Positions 24,360-36,800 of a stretch of DNA of 64,000 nt are shown here, piece by piece. Within the stretch, counting starts at the first letter, position 1. Every line of letters begins with the position of its first letter. The DNA is taken from the NCBI GenBank assembly GCA_019454045.1, contig SKCR01021138.1, positions 62,001 to 126,000 of the forward strand, in the 5' to 3' direction. Source of the stretch: Zanthoxylum bungeanum. Its lineage: Eukaryota > Streptophyta > Magnoliopsida > Sapindales > Rutaceae. The notes beneath the pieces were generated by a model. The model made no database searches, had not been told where the DNA came from, and was given only the letters and a program-made list of their open reading frames with translations. A program made the position numbers and the translations under genes.

Positions 24360-25360
24360 TGCTAATATAATTTTAATAATTATAGTTTTTATTTTTATAT
24401 AATTATATACTTTGATTCAAATAGAATAGCGAAAATATTGAATTCAATTATATTAATATTTTTTTATAATATAATATATAGATATATATATATATATATA
24501 TATATTATTTTTATGTAATTATATTTATAGATTTTGATTCAATTAGAATAGTGAAATTTTGTTATTTCAATTAGATTAGTATTTTTTTCGTTTTTTAATA
24601 TAATTTTAAAATTATATTTATGTTTTAAAATATTCTTACATGGCACGTTAAGGGGATAGGAAAACATTTAACTTGTTAGGTTTTATTATGTTAAAAAAAA
24701 TAGTGATTTTAGGTTTTGGTTTTAATTAATTAATTTTTTATAATTATAAATTTGGATTTCAATTAGAATAGAAAATTTTTTCATTTCTGATTAAACTAGT
24801 ATTTTTTTTTTCATGTAAAAACTAATATAATTGTAGATTTTGATTTCAAGTACAATAATGAAAGATTTAAATTCATTAGATTAATATTTATCTTTTAATA
24901 TATTTTTAATTAAATTTATTTTTTAATAATATCGCATGGCGAGTTGAGGGAGCATGAAAAAATTAATTTTCTAATATAATTTTTTAGGATTAGGTGGTTT
25001 TATTTTTATATAATTATAGATTTTGATTTTAATTAGAATAATGAAATATTTTGAATTCAACTATATTAATATCTATCTTTTTTTAATATAATATAATTTT
25101 TTTTATATAATTATTATATATTTTTCCATTAAAACAGTGGAAAATTTTGAATTCAATTATATTAATATTTATTTTTGTAATATAATTTACTTTTTATTTT
25201 TATATAATTATTGATTTCAATTTCAATTAAAATAGTGCAAGATTTTGAATTTAATTAGATTAGTATTTGATTTTTTTTAATATAATTTTTAAATTAAATT
25301 TATTTTTTTAGTAATCCTACGCGGCGCATAGAGGGAGCAGGAAATCTATTATATATATAT
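24360..25360. repeat. Degenerate AT-rich tandem array, right part
   Basis: Continues the array of 9830-11230, with landmarks CTTACATGGCACGTTAAGGG (about 24630), CGCATGGCGAGTTGAGGGAG (about 24930) and CTACGCGGCGCATAGAGGGA (about 25315). A TA microsatellite (24480-24505, 25350-25378) is included. Confidence 0.5.
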
Positions 25361-26030
25361 ATATTATATATATATATAATTTGATTTTACTAATTTATTT
25401 AAAGTTTATCATATTTTTGTTATTTTATATTTTATATGTATTGCATTACGAAATGTGTTGATATTTAGTGATGTAATTTCATGAAATATTTTTTTTGTAT
25501 TTTGTTTATGTTTCTATTTGATTTTCATATATTTTAAATTATCAAAATGGTGAATTGTATCTCATGGAAATGTTTATATTAGTATAGTTGTGATGATTAT
25601 AAGAGTTATAGTGTATAAAATTTGAATAAATGTTAGATTCAATAAATATTACTAATTTTTAAATTTTTGTTGTTATTGTTACAAAAATGAAAAAAATATA
25701 TTTAAAAAAAATACCGAATTTTTACCTTTTTAATGAACCGAATAATTATAATTTTAAATATATATATATCTATATATATATATATATATTATAATTTTAC
25801 CGAATCGAATTGAACCATACTCATCCTACGGAATGTTTTTATATTATTAAAATCAAATTTTCAAATATTTGAAAATACTTTCTTATTTGTAAAAAAATAA
25901 AAATTATTATATTTTAATATATTTTGGCGGCGGGGGTTTCAATGATTCCAAAAAAAATTATTATTGCTCGTTTTTCAATCATTTTAGGGAGACGAAATGC
26001 GAACAATAAGAGGATAGTTTTCCCGGCAAA
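25361..26030. other. AT-rich non-coding stretch
   Basis: Very AT-rich, with a TA microsatellite near 25763-25790 and an end-like CCATACTCATCCTA at 25815-25828 that resembles a hAT MITE terminus without a partner. Nothing coding. Confidence 0.4.
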
Positions 26031-27116
26031 GATTCCTTAGAAGGGGCTCATTGGGATTTGGGACATCTCCAAGGGTGCTCAAGGTTCTTTGCCTTGGCCT
26101 TTATATGATAGAGAGCTCATGAAGACCCTTAAAACGTTGTCGTGGGAACCTAAATGAGCTTTTTGGGGTTTAGGGAACTATATGGGGCTTTGTATAATGT
26201 TCATTTTAAGGGAAGAGTTGAATATGGCCTCCTTCCTAAATTAGAAAATAATAATAAAAGACATAACTATAAATAACACAAGAGACTTGCGTGGTTAGAT
26301 CTATATCCACGAAGAACAACTCATAAACTTATTCATTATACGAAATAAAGTGTGATAATTATTATAAGAAGTCATTTCATAAGTTAAATAAAATGAAATG
26401 ATGCTTTTTGTTACTCTAATACTCTTGTTGCTTAGAGGAAGTTTTATATTTATTGAAAGTAGGGGTGTTCGCGGTGCGGTTCGGGGCGGTTTTTTCGTTT
26501 TTTACTTTAAACCGCGCGGATTGGCGGTTGGGAAATTAGAAAACGAAACCGCAAAATTTGATAAGGAAAACCGCGGCGGTTCGGGTTGGCTGTTTAGCGT
26601 TTGAGCGGTTCGGGTCGGCGGTTTGGATTATAAATTTTTTAAGAAAATTTTGTGTGTTTTCACATTATAATTGAAGAAAAAATTACATAATTTTCATTTA
26701 TCATTACATATTATTATATGATCATTAATATTAATTTTCATAGTTAAAGAAGAAGAAAAATATAAAATAATTTTAATTTGAACGCTGGTCGGCGGTTTAG
26801 GCGGTTCGGGTCGCGGTTCGAGTCAAAATTTGCGGTTTGGGCGGTTCGCGGTTTGACATGGTTCAAAACCACACACCGACCCGAAATTTGCGGTTCGATT
26901 CGGTGCGGTTCAAAATCATTTTTAATATTTTTTTTCAAACCGCGCGGTTCGGTTCGGTTCGGTGGGTTCGTGGTTTGACCCGAAATTGTGTTCACCCCTA
27001 ATTGAAAGACAGGTTCCAGAGATGTTTCTGACTTGTTAAGGATGGAAAGTTTGGTAGAGTTTTCCTTAAAGGATATGAAGGACCTTGAGGATTTTTTAGC
27101 TAAGCTATTTAATTGA
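26031..27116 (+). pseudogene. Unassigned gene relic, C-terminal exon candidates
   Basis: Not recognised. At 27013-27116, after an acceptor-like GAAAGACAG, an open stretch reads SRDVSDLLRMESLVEFSLKD and continues MKDLEDFLAKLFN to a TGA. It has normal-looking helical protein composition. Upstream at about 26040-26155 a second protein-like stretch reads KGLIGIWDISKGAQGSLPWP then LYDRELMKTLKTLSWEPK, with stops on both sides. A hAT-type MITE (26460-27000) sits between them, where an intron would be. They may be pieces of one decayed gene, or chance. No start, no full frame and no family call. Confidence 0.3.
26460..27000. mobile_element. hAT-type MITE, 541 bp, with CGGTTCGG arrays
   Basis: Exact 8-bp duplication ATTGAAAG (26452-26459, 27001-27008). 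Ends are TAGGGGTGTTCGCGG and, inverted, TAGGGGTGAACAC, so at least eight terminal bases are perfect. Both sides hold dense AAACCGC / GCGGTTCGG words around an AT-rich centre. No transposase is encoded. Confidence 0.82.
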
Positions 27117-27407
27117 CGATTGATAATTGATCGCTAAATGAACGATTCGATTTGATCAAAAATCATTGATTTAGCCTTTTCAAACTCTCATTCTTTACGA
27201 GACACATCCCTTCTTCCATTCTACCTCCAAATTGTACACCAAAATTACTCATTGTGAAATGTTTCTATACTTTAATTTTCAAAAGAAAATATCGATATTG
27301 ATAGTGTGACAATGTTATATATGGAAAAATCTGTATTAAGATGAACATTCAAGATAATCATATTCGAAATGGTACTTATTTTTAATGACACATTGTCACA
27401 CACACAC

Positions 27408-29889
27408 TGTAACACCCCGATAACCCAATGACTACTAAGTTAAGAATGATATAATACCTATTATATGATCATATGAAAGTGTGTATTAGGCTCATGAAAT
27501 TACTTTAAGCTTATTCGACAAATTTCTTGTAGTACCGATATGGAATTCATTTTAAGGTTCAATGCGGAAAACCTTTAGTATTCGGACCGTAAATTTCTCA
27601 TACGATATCCGATTTCTATGAATTTTATATCATTGGAAAGCTTAGACCAAGATCTATAACTTTTACGTTGGACATTTCTCCAAATTCGAAGCTGAAATAG
27701 ATCGAAAATGCAACTCAGGTTCGTATAAACTGTACATACGGACTAATTTGTGGAAATTCTTAAAGTTTTTAGCATTTTCTTCCTTTACTCTTTTTACCAT
27801 CTGCCCCTAGTATATAAATGGAATACTACTCTTTCACCCTTCATATTTTTGAGAGGGGAAACGTGAGAGAGATGGGGAGGACTCCAGATTTCTCTCCATT
27901 GCATCAACCAAAACTACATGATTCAAGCTTTAATCATCACATGCAAGCTTTGAAAAGAGAAAATGGAGCTTAGAAGGTTATGCTAGTGAAGAAAAAAAAC
28001 TGAAATCAAGGTGAGTAGAGCTTGACCCAAAGCCTTGATATAATGAGTTTTGATGATTTGATGATTGTGGTGTGTTTGATGTTGTTTACATGATTATTGT
28101 GTTTAAAAGTTAATAATCTGAGAAACCCCCAAATTATGAAATCATTAAGTGTGAATTTGAGTTGGGGTTTATGAATGGTTATGATTTGATTTTGAGATAG
28201 TGTATAAGAGTGGAATTGATGATATGTAATGTATTTTTTTTTATGGTTGTAGCTTGTGTGATGTTGAGGAAATGGTGTATGAAGTGAGATTACAATTCCA
28301 GTCCTGGAAAATAGCATCGTGTCACGACGGAAACTCCCCGGCGTCGCGACGCGTACTGGAAGAAAAAATGGGTTCTGGATGTGTGCTAGGTTGGTCGCGT
28401 CACGACGTCGGGTGGGTAACATCGCAACACGTGACACTTTTTCAGGATATATTTTAATTCATTCCAGTTTTATCCTAAGATTTTTGGGGGCACTCTAAGG
28501 GCTTTGAATAGATGAGTAGACACATCATAAGTCATACCATAAGTGTAAACATCAACCATTGATTGTATATACTTTTCTATTTATTGCAAGGAAAACTAAC
28601 AATTTCTTTGGCCTTAGATCATAGGCCTGACAGTTGGAGATTACCTACACCGCATATCGTATCCGAATTTTCTCTTATATGAGAGTATTTATTTTAGAGT
28701 TTTTAATTTTGATTTCTGATATGATTTTGCAGATCATTGGTTTAATTGTTTTTATTTGAAATGACGATTTCATGCGAATGAGATCTATGATTTAAGCTTT
28801 TGATAAAGCTTGGTTTCAGATTAATGCTTTGATGATGAAAATGATTTCAAAGATATGAATTTATGATTTGGAGGCATGAGGAAAAATCCACCTTAGATAT
28901 AACTTGATACAGATATAAAATTGACGGATATGGAATTGACAAACATGATATTGATAGGTATCGGTAGTGATATCGGATATAGACGTGTGCACACGGGATA
29001 TATACAGGACTATAGATGACATATGCCTCTAGATCTTCGGTATTGGGCTAGTGGGATAGCGAGACCCCTAGACCCGGATTTTCAGAGACATATTGGTGGC
29101 ACTGATAGCACCAATGTTTACTGACTTAGTGGCTTGGGGGACTGTGCGTACAATGCCACAAGACCATGGGATTATTGTACAGATTGACAGTTGGTTATAC
29201 ATATGACTTTACATATGATTTTGTGAATGTTTTTCACAAAGGTTTTTAGACAGAAAATTCCTGATTTATAATTTATAAATTCAGAGATGTACTTTTGAGA
29301 CATGACTCTTTAAAGAGAATAGTTTTATTAAATGAGTTCTTAAGAGAACTCACGATTTAGTAAAATTCCAGAAAATATTTTCAAAATAGAAGAGACTGTT
29401 TCTTGAAACGATTTTGGTTTTGGAACCATAGATTTTATAAAGTATATCAGTTTCGTTTTTAAATTGTCCACTCACTAGGTCGTTCAAATAACCTAACCCC
29501 CCATTCCTAGTATTTTATTTTGCTGATAAACCTGAAGGATGAGCTCGAGAGGATGGATACTGATGACATTTACTTGGGTGTAGAGTCCACCAGGTTGAGT
29601 CCAGAAGGCATCATAGTCAGAGTCGAGTAAAACTTGCACATGATATACATCGCATAATATCAGTCTTTGAGTGTGTCAAACATCGGATTTGTAGTGTAAT
29701 GTATTTTTGAGTTCATTGTATGGAAACTTGAGATGCATTTCTATGAGTATTGAGTTGGGCATTGGACCCTAATACATGAACTTATGTTTGGGATGAGTTT
29801 GACAGTTTTGCACAGTCCGATGGTTTGAGGCTCAGGGGGAGTACGGCCTATTCCCTGGCGGTAACATCTTCCGGATTGGGGATGTTACA
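27408..29889 (+). mobile_element. Long-LTR family member 1: 5' LTR of a truncated element
   Basis: Runs from TGTAACACCCCGATAACC to GATCGGGG-like ...GGGGATGTTACA, 2482 bp. A TATATAAA at 27811-27818 fits a promoter. A CpG palindrome GCGTCGCGACGC is at 28341-28352. Directly after the LTR comes a primer-binding site, so this is a left LTR, not a solo. The plan matches LTRs at 38089, 57758 and 61276. The LTR style and leader suggest Ty3/gypsy, but no coding domain is present to prove it. Confidence 0.75.
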
Positions 29890-30055
29890 AAGATGGTATC
29901 AGAGCATGGTTTAGGGAGTCAGTGACTGCAGTGGGTAGAGTGTTGGGGTTTTGTATAAGTGGTATGTCCGGGATGCCCGTATGCGAGGCACTACCTCTCA
30001 AGTATCTGATCCCCGAGTACGTCATCAACTCTATAGACGGGTTAATAAGCTTTCC
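29890..30055 (+). mobile_element. PBS and truncated leader of the long-LTR element
   Basis: TGGTATCAGAGC at 29894-29905 is an initiator tRNA-Met type primer-binding site four bases inside the LTR. About 150 bases of leader follow (GGTATGTCCGGGATGCC), then the element stops abruptly with no gag. It was deleted or truncated here. Confidence 0.7.
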
Positions 30056-30428
30056 CAAGCTATTCAAATATTTTTCCTTATGAAAGCAATTATACTCTAT
30101 ATCCAAGTTGAGAATATGTGTTCATTTTCAAATTATTACTTGATCACATTTAAAATTATTCTCTCTACCATTAAGTATCATAGTCATGTTTGAAAATTTT
30201 AAATGATAAATGTACATACGATATTCTTTTTTATAAACTCAGTTCAATTTAAATATGATGTATTATCATTAGTTCTTTTCCTATATAGACTTCCCTTAGG
30301 GAAATCATCAATCGTATTCTAAATATTTAACATGTTATCAAAAATACATAAATCCTGAAATTTTATTCACTAGTCCACATAAAGGTTAAAAAATGTAGCA
30401 AATATTCATCTATCATGTAACAAATGTA
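30056..30428. other. AT-rich non-coding stretch
   Basis: No gene or bounded repeat recognised between the truncated LTR element and the next MITE. Confidence 0.4.
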
Positions 30429-30436
30429 TACACAAT

Positions 30437-30715
30437 TAGGGATGACAACAGGCGGGGTATGGTAAGAGGATGTCAATACCCGTACCCATCCCGTTCAATC
30501 AAAGGGTAAAAAAATTATCCCCTTATCTGCCTCTAATGTATCGGGCCACCATGTGGATCCCTATTCATAGGGAGATTTTACTGTTATTTGAATTGAGATG
30601 CCACTACCCATACCCGACCCACCCAACCAACATATATGAAAATTATTCTCTTATATGCTCTTAACATATTGGGCCCTGGCAGGCCCCATCTTCACGGGAT
30701 TTTTTGTCATCCTTA
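30437..30715. mobile_element. hAT-type MITE, 279 bp, with GGGTA/TACCC-like words
   Basis: Exact 8-bp duplication TACACAAT (30429-30436, 30716-30723). Ends are TAGGGATGACAACAGG and, inverted, TAAGGATGACAAAAAA; eleven of the first twelve bases agree. The interior holds words such as ACCCGTACCCATCCC and CTACCCATACCCGACC. Confidence 0.82.
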
Positions 30716-30723
30716 TACACAAT

Positions 30724-32290
30724 GTTTGATAAAACTATATACCCAAATTTAATACACTTTTCAATATTTGAGTAAATCGATAAATAAGAATAGAGAATTT
30801 GTGTATTATTCACAATGTGCCAAATATTATAATTCCCCTTATTAATTATTTCCTTATAGAGTGAAAGATACATTAAGTATTACATTTATTTCTAACTCAA
30901 AAATAATTTTAAAATGTTGGGATATTACATAAAAATTATTTATTTAACTTGACAAACTATTTCAATCATTAGCATACACAATAAGATATCATTTTTCAAA
31001 TCCATATACAAAGATCCAGTTTGACCAACGCAGATTTGTGGGGTTTCTTTGGCCTCAAGCCAGAAAATTCTCCACCACCCACCAAGCTGTTTTTAGTATG
31101 GCATCTCATAAATTTCTAAAAGGCATACCGTTAATCAAGGCAGGTAAATGTCTAAATTATCCTGGGTCCGATGGCAGGAAAGTAGCTTTGGTTTGAATTT
31201 TGAAGCAGGGATAGTTTTGCCTTTTTGGCTTCTGGTGGTGGCGGTGTAATTAAAGCAGTAAAAATGGAATACTACATTCACTCCACCTAGATTTACACTC
31301 ATAAGTCAAGCATATAATATTTTTGAAACTCGTAATTATAGGGATTCCATGATATATCCTGCTTAATTGAAATTTAAATCGAGTTAACAGCTTCATTATC
31401 TACTTAATGGGCATAATTAAATATGTTTTGTTTTAAAAAATTAAATATATTCTTATCTTGTTCTTTCAAATGGAGCTTTTCAACATTGTTGTTTTTTGCA
31501 ACAATTTTGTTTAGCATTTACTGGTCCATATTAAAATGATGTATTATCAAACAATCAACAAAATGGCTCTGATAAGTAGATAATTACGCTGTGAAATCCA
31601 GAAGAATGTGGATTTAATGGAGTAAATGACCAGGAAAAAAGGGCAATACGGCAGACAGTTACGTTTCTTTCTCATATCTATGTTTCAAACATATTCAACT
31701 GTCTTGAGTAAATTTTCCTGGGTACTCTTGGTATACACTTTGTGCTCAGGATGATAAAAAAAAATTCGAATCCACAAATATTCATACTATTCGGATCTGG
31801 AAAATACAGATTCAAAAGCTAAATTATTGGATTACGGATCCAAATCTAAATTAATCTGGATTGCGGATATCTACAGGGACAATGCCTCTTGTCATTAAAG
31901 GGATCAGCAGACCTCCCTCAATTCCTCCCAAATTAAACCAAATCTCCCCTCATATAATCTCTTGGCTTCGCCTATAGATACCTGGATATAGATTTTTCTA
32001 AAAACAGATGAATATAGTTCCGGATATACAGACTCTTGTATGAATATATCCGCATCCAGGTCTGCATGTAATAAAATCTGGATCCATTTTGACATCAAGA
32101 TTGGAATTAGATGTAAAAAGTGAAATCGAGCAGTCGGAATATCCAATGGGCTGCTATTGTTTTGTGACCACTGCCAATCATCCGATATTCTAAACAAACG
32201 ACGTTTCACTATAAATCATGTAGAATTTCATTTTACGACTCCGGCAGCTGAAGAAACAGAGACATATGCTTGTAGCAAACTCATAAAAAA
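30724..32290. other. Non-coding stretch
   Basis: Mostly AT-rich. Around 31747-32099 there is a GGATCC/GGATTCGGAT-rich block with weak hAT-like ends (AGGATGATAAAA and TTTTGACATCAA), but no matching duplication. A GC-richer part at 31020-31260 gave no recognisable protein. Confidence 0.4.
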
Positions 32291-32291
32291 A

Positions 32292-35200
32292 TTAATCACA
32301 ATGGAGGTGGTGTTTTCTCTTCTGGCACCTGATGACATACCAAGTGGCCCGTTTCTGTAGACCCATGCAGATCATCATCACCTTGAGACTGGTAAGCATG
32401 ACGGAAGTCGTGGCAAACAAGAGAAGAATCCAGAAGAGCCTCCATGGAAGAAGAGTATTGCACGGAAGCCACGGAGTCAACACGCGGATAACCTAAATTC
32501 GAAGAAAGACTATAATATATATTTACAGCTAAAAACACCAAATCAACATACTGGGAAAAAAAATATGAGAATAGGTATTGGTGCTTACAACACAAGCTGG
32601 TGCCAAAGGAACAAAAGTGAGATTTTCTTCCCATTCTTAGTCTGCAAATTCAAAGTCTGAAAGAAGAATAATAGGTTTATTTGACATGAGCCAAGTATCC
32701 AAAGGAAAAATCAACAAATACAGGCTATTAACAAATAGAAAAACAATGATAACAATATATCATGTACCTGCTTGCATAGCAATGAAATTCGCAAGGAACG
32801 AATACTTTATCACGTCTATTAACATTTCACATACATAAACCAAGAGAGCATAAAAACATATAAGAAAACCAAGCGAAGACTGCAACTTTCACCTTTAAAG
32901 TATACAGTGCTAGAAATTTTCAGGTAAATTTACAAAAGAAAACTTTCAAACCAAGGACACCTTCAGCCTCCAGAATATTTTGAGCTAAAACAAAAAACAG
33001 ATATGCCGAGATGTGGAGTCTCTCAACCGAGTCTGTTCATAGCATTGCGTGACAGAAGTTCAGAAAAAACCATGTAAACCAACAAACACATCAGAACAGG
33101 AAATATGAATGGAAATGCAGAGGTGGCAATATTGACCTTAATGCATGACAAACACACAAACTACTGTAAGCAAATCAATTTTCCCCCCACTCTGCTGCCA
33201 TGGAATAGGTTTTCTAGCTTTCTTAATCTTTCAATCGAGTCGAGAAGGCAGATTAGCATTTACTTGAATCTAACATTTAACTTTAGGAGTAAACTATACA
33301 TGCAACTCTTGTTCCCAACTTCCCACACATTATAAGTTACAAAATTCTAAGGAGATATACTACTTACAAACAAACCCTAACTTACAATATATGGTTACAA
33401 CTCAATTGAAATATTGAAACATGCACTGCATTATTGGTAAAACAATCATTTGAAAGGAAAAGAAAAATAATAATGAAACTGTAACATAATCATATCAAGG
33501 AAGACACTGTTTCAAACGAAATAATTGTATCTTTAACTAGGAAAGAGCAGACAAAACTGAATACTTGTACGGTACAGTCCATCTTTTAGTTTTGCTTTGG
33601 GATTCAGTCAGTCTCTAAGGAGTTCCAAGGTTTCTCTTTTACTTCATTCATCTCAAATGGGAGAGGTTTTGGGGATAAGGTTGTAAGGCCCAAGCGAGCC
33701 TTTGAAAGGGATGAATGAGTCTTCTTTTGTATAGAATAGTGAAGTTTTTATTTTCACACTCCTGGTATTTTGCTTCTCGGTGGGTAGCTTGTCCACTTTA
33801 CTGTATTGATTCTCCATCTTCAGTACAATTTTCAGTTTATTATACCAAAAACTAGATAATAATTCCTTGTGAAGAGGAGGTGGCGGTTCGAGGGAGAATC
33901 GATCGAAGGATCTGCACCTGAGTCCTGCAAAGGAAGAGAGACAATAGGACAGTTAGGCGCCCGGTTCCCATCACTGTCCATAATAATTTTTCTTAAATAT
34001 ACAAACTGAAAAATGTCATAACTCAGGCTGTCTTATTCAATTTTCATTTGAAGTTATGTAAGGGAAACCAAAATCACCAGCACATCTCCAAGGGTTTCTG
34101 TGCTTTGAATGAATTTCCAGTGTACATTGCTTTCATAAAATACTTCAACAGTGACGTCTCAATGGGATACATATCTGACCGAAAAATGTAGAGAAAGCAG
34201 ATAAATATTAGATTATTATATGTAACCAGGTATCCTGTCCAGAGGTGGGGCTAAGATTTAATTTTAGTGGTGGCTAAAATATATATTTTTGGACGACAAT
34301 TTGCACAACCTGTGTGCTTTTTATTTCTTATTTTTTGGTGATAAAATGTATACAAAATTACATGAAATTGCAAATTTAACCCAAACTTTGGCATGACATA
34401 TTTACCTTCAAAAAACCACCACAACCAATTTATAGTACTGAAACTATAACTTTTCTAATCATCCAATGTCACCCAGACACCATAATTTCATGAAAAATGA
34501 CTATAAAAATGTGAAACGACATAATTTGTCTCATATTCAACACCAAGCTCATATCAATTAGTTTGGTTGAATTACATGAATCCAACCTCTAGTTGCAGCC
34601 TTTCCAAGCAATCACAAGTTCTTTCTAACTCAAATAAAGTACTCTGTTTCATCAATCCAATCTTTTATCACCTGACTGATTGTTACTAAAAAAATCCTAT
34701 TTTACAGAATCCAATGACCCATCATAACCTCCCATGACAAGCTACTGTTACCTCTAAAATCTCACATATGTATGTATTCAATTCAAGTAGCCCCAATAAT
34801 CATCAACCTAAGCATCATCACTAAATTAGGCTTATTAATTGACAAGTATTTTCTCCGTTCATGTGCCTAGCTGAAAGCTTCAATTATCGGTACAAGTATT
34901 ACCAATGTCACTTATTTATTTATTTATTTTACAATTTCACTCTATTAATGCATCAATGTAAAAACAAAACTGCAAGATTATTTGTTTACGTACAAAATAG
35001 GATCCTCGGCCATGAGCAGCTCCCAATCCAACGACTCCGATGTTTCCAACTTTGTAACAAACTCTACAGTTGGCCTCACTACTCCGCTGTTGCTTGCTTC
35101 TCCATCGAATTCTCCTCACATTCCTCTGCTCCACCGTTATTATACACACTCTCACTCGCCACCATTGTAGTAGTAGTAGTAGTACTCGCACACGCTCCTA

Positions 35201-35405
35201 TTTTCATAAACAACTCCACTCGAATTATCAGAGACCGGATTCTCCGAGATCACGGCGAAATCTGGTGAGGAATGTTTTTTCTTCTTGTGATCAGAAGCGA
35301 GTTCGAGCGGCGGGAATCGCCGGCATCGTCTAGTGAGGCGGCTTCGCTTGAAATATCGAACGAGAGCTTTGATCTCCAGTGCCGTACAAAAGAGAATTGG
35401 AATTT
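32292..35405 (-). pseudogene. Decayed TAPT1/POD1-type membrane protein gene
   Basis: Plant POD1 (POLLEN DEFECTIVE IN GUIDANCE 1; animal TAPT1) is a multi-pass ER protein needed for pollen tube guidance. Minus-strand exon pieces are in the right order. Exon 1 (about 35405-34990): KLSFDISSEAASLDDAGDSR, VVYENRSVCEYYYYYYNGGE and, in a third frame, FVTKLETSESLDWELLMAED. Exon 2 (34174 to about 34060): ETSLLKYFMKAMYTGNSFK. About 33025-32960: SVERLHISAYLFFVLAQNIL. About 32852-32768: YVCEMLIDVIKYSFLANF. 32641-32589: NLTFVPLAPACV. 32492-32292: VIRVLTP, WRLFWILLLFATTSVMLTSL and a TWYVIRCQKRKHH tail with TAA. Lesions: at least three frame changes in exon 1, a one-base loss in the A-run before NLTF, a start region reading ACGGCAC, and most of the central membrane domain missing. 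The last two exons keep good splice sites. Confidence 0.75.
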
Positions 35406-36800
35406 GGAAAGAAGACCGGGTGGCAAAAGTTTAACTTGTTGTTTGGTTTTTGGAATATTATTTATTTATTTTTTTTTGTAAGAACATGAGGAATTTAAGA
35501 TTTAATCTGTCTATTTAAATTTGGATTGGATGGTAAAATTTTTCACATTAAAAAAAAAAACTATATTATATCTATAGACTTACTAATCTATCCATTTCGT
35601 TAAATAAATTACAATTCTTTAGTAGGACAATTGATTTTATTATATATCATATTCACATAAAAAAAATTTGTAAAATAAAACTATTAGTTTGGTGTGGTGG
35701 TGATCAGAAGCGAGTTCGAGCGGCGGGAATCGCCGGCATCGTCTAGTGAGGCGGCTTCGCTTGAAATATCGAACGAGAGCTTTGATCTCAACTACATTGC
35801 CGTACAAAAGAGAATTGGATTTGGAATTTGGAAAGAAGACTAGAAGACGTTTAAGTTCGTAGGTGTATTTTTCTTCTTATTCTCTTCTCTTATATTTGTT
35901 TTAATTTTATTTTTAATAACATGTATTATGTAGAGCTTTTAATTTTAATTTTATTCTTTGTTTAATTTAAAAATAATATAAGCCTATATTGTTTTAAATT
36001 TATTTATAAAAGTCTACAAGGATAAAACAGTAAATTAGTTTTAAAAACATCCCCCATCCTTTCTTGAATTAAACATATATCTAATTAAAAACTATCACCT
36101 CCCATTCCCTCCCCTCCTTTGAACCAAACACATATTTAATTAAAATCTCTTCCCTCCCCTCCCCTTACCTCCACTCCATTAAAATCCCTCATCTCCCCTC
36201 CGTTGAACCAAACAGACCCTTAAATTTGGGTCGAATGATTTAACTGGGTAAATTTTTTGACATTTCAAAAATAAACTACACTACTTATATAGATTTACTA
36301 ATCTATCAATTTCATTGAATAAATTGCAATTCTTTAGTAGGACGATTGATAATCATCATTGGTGTTGTGGTAATCAGATGCGAGTTCGAGTGGCGGAAAA
36401 CACGGGAATCGCCGGCATCGTCTAGTGAGCCGGCTTCGCTTGAAATATCGAACGAGAGCTTTGATCTCCAGTGCCGTACAAAAGATAATTGGAATTTGGA
36501 AAGAAGACCGGGTGGCAAAAGTTTAACTTGTTGTTTGGTTTTTGGTCTAAATTTTTTTTTTTTTTTTTTGTAAGAGTACGAGGAATTTAAGTTTTAATCT
36601 CTCTATTTAAATTTGGGTTGGATGATTTAACAGCGACAAGATTTTTCACATAAAAAAAAAAAAAATTATATTATATCTATACACTTACTAATCTATCTAT
36701 TTCGTTAAATAAATTACAATTCTTTAGTAGGACAATTGATTTTATTATATATCATATTCACATAAAAAAAATTTGTAAAATAAAACTATTATTTTATTCA
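34982..36800 (-). repeat. Tandem triplication of the POD1-like exon 1 segment
   Basis: A GC-rich segment of about 165 bases (GCGAGTTCGAGCGGCGGGAA on the plus strand) occurs at about 35285-35440, 35699-35846 and 36368-36545, 413 and 670 bases apart. Two copies are followed by the same AT-rich tail (CTTTAGTAGGACAATTGATT). Each encodes the N-terminal KLSFDISSEA-type piece on the minus strand. Copy 2 has a foreign stretch of about 370 bases (35848-36222) with ACCAAACAGACCCTTAA at its right end, resembling a Harbinger-like MITE terminus. Copy 3 carries a small insertion giving VFRHSNS. Confidence 0.7.

Noticed and set aside
9829..25828. One giant hAT element from TAGGGGTGGACC (9829) to CCATACTCATCCTA (25828)
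   Set aside because: Ends look alike, but the flanking eight bases (ATATTATG and CGGAATGT) do not match, so unrelated end fragments are more likely.
31747..32099. Possible fifth hAT-type MITE (GGATCC-rich)
   Set aside because: Ends are only weakly similar and no 8-bp duplication was found.
33880..33955. Minus-strand exon-like stretch after TTTGCAG (DSGADPSIDSPSNRH)
   Set aside because: Acceptor-like border, but the residues match no part of POD1 that I know and no partner exon was found.
34861..35333. Plus-strand open frames with a plausible N-terminus (MSSSQSNDSDVSNF)
   Set aside because: They are antisense to the POD1-like exon 1, whose minus-strand reading matches a known family.
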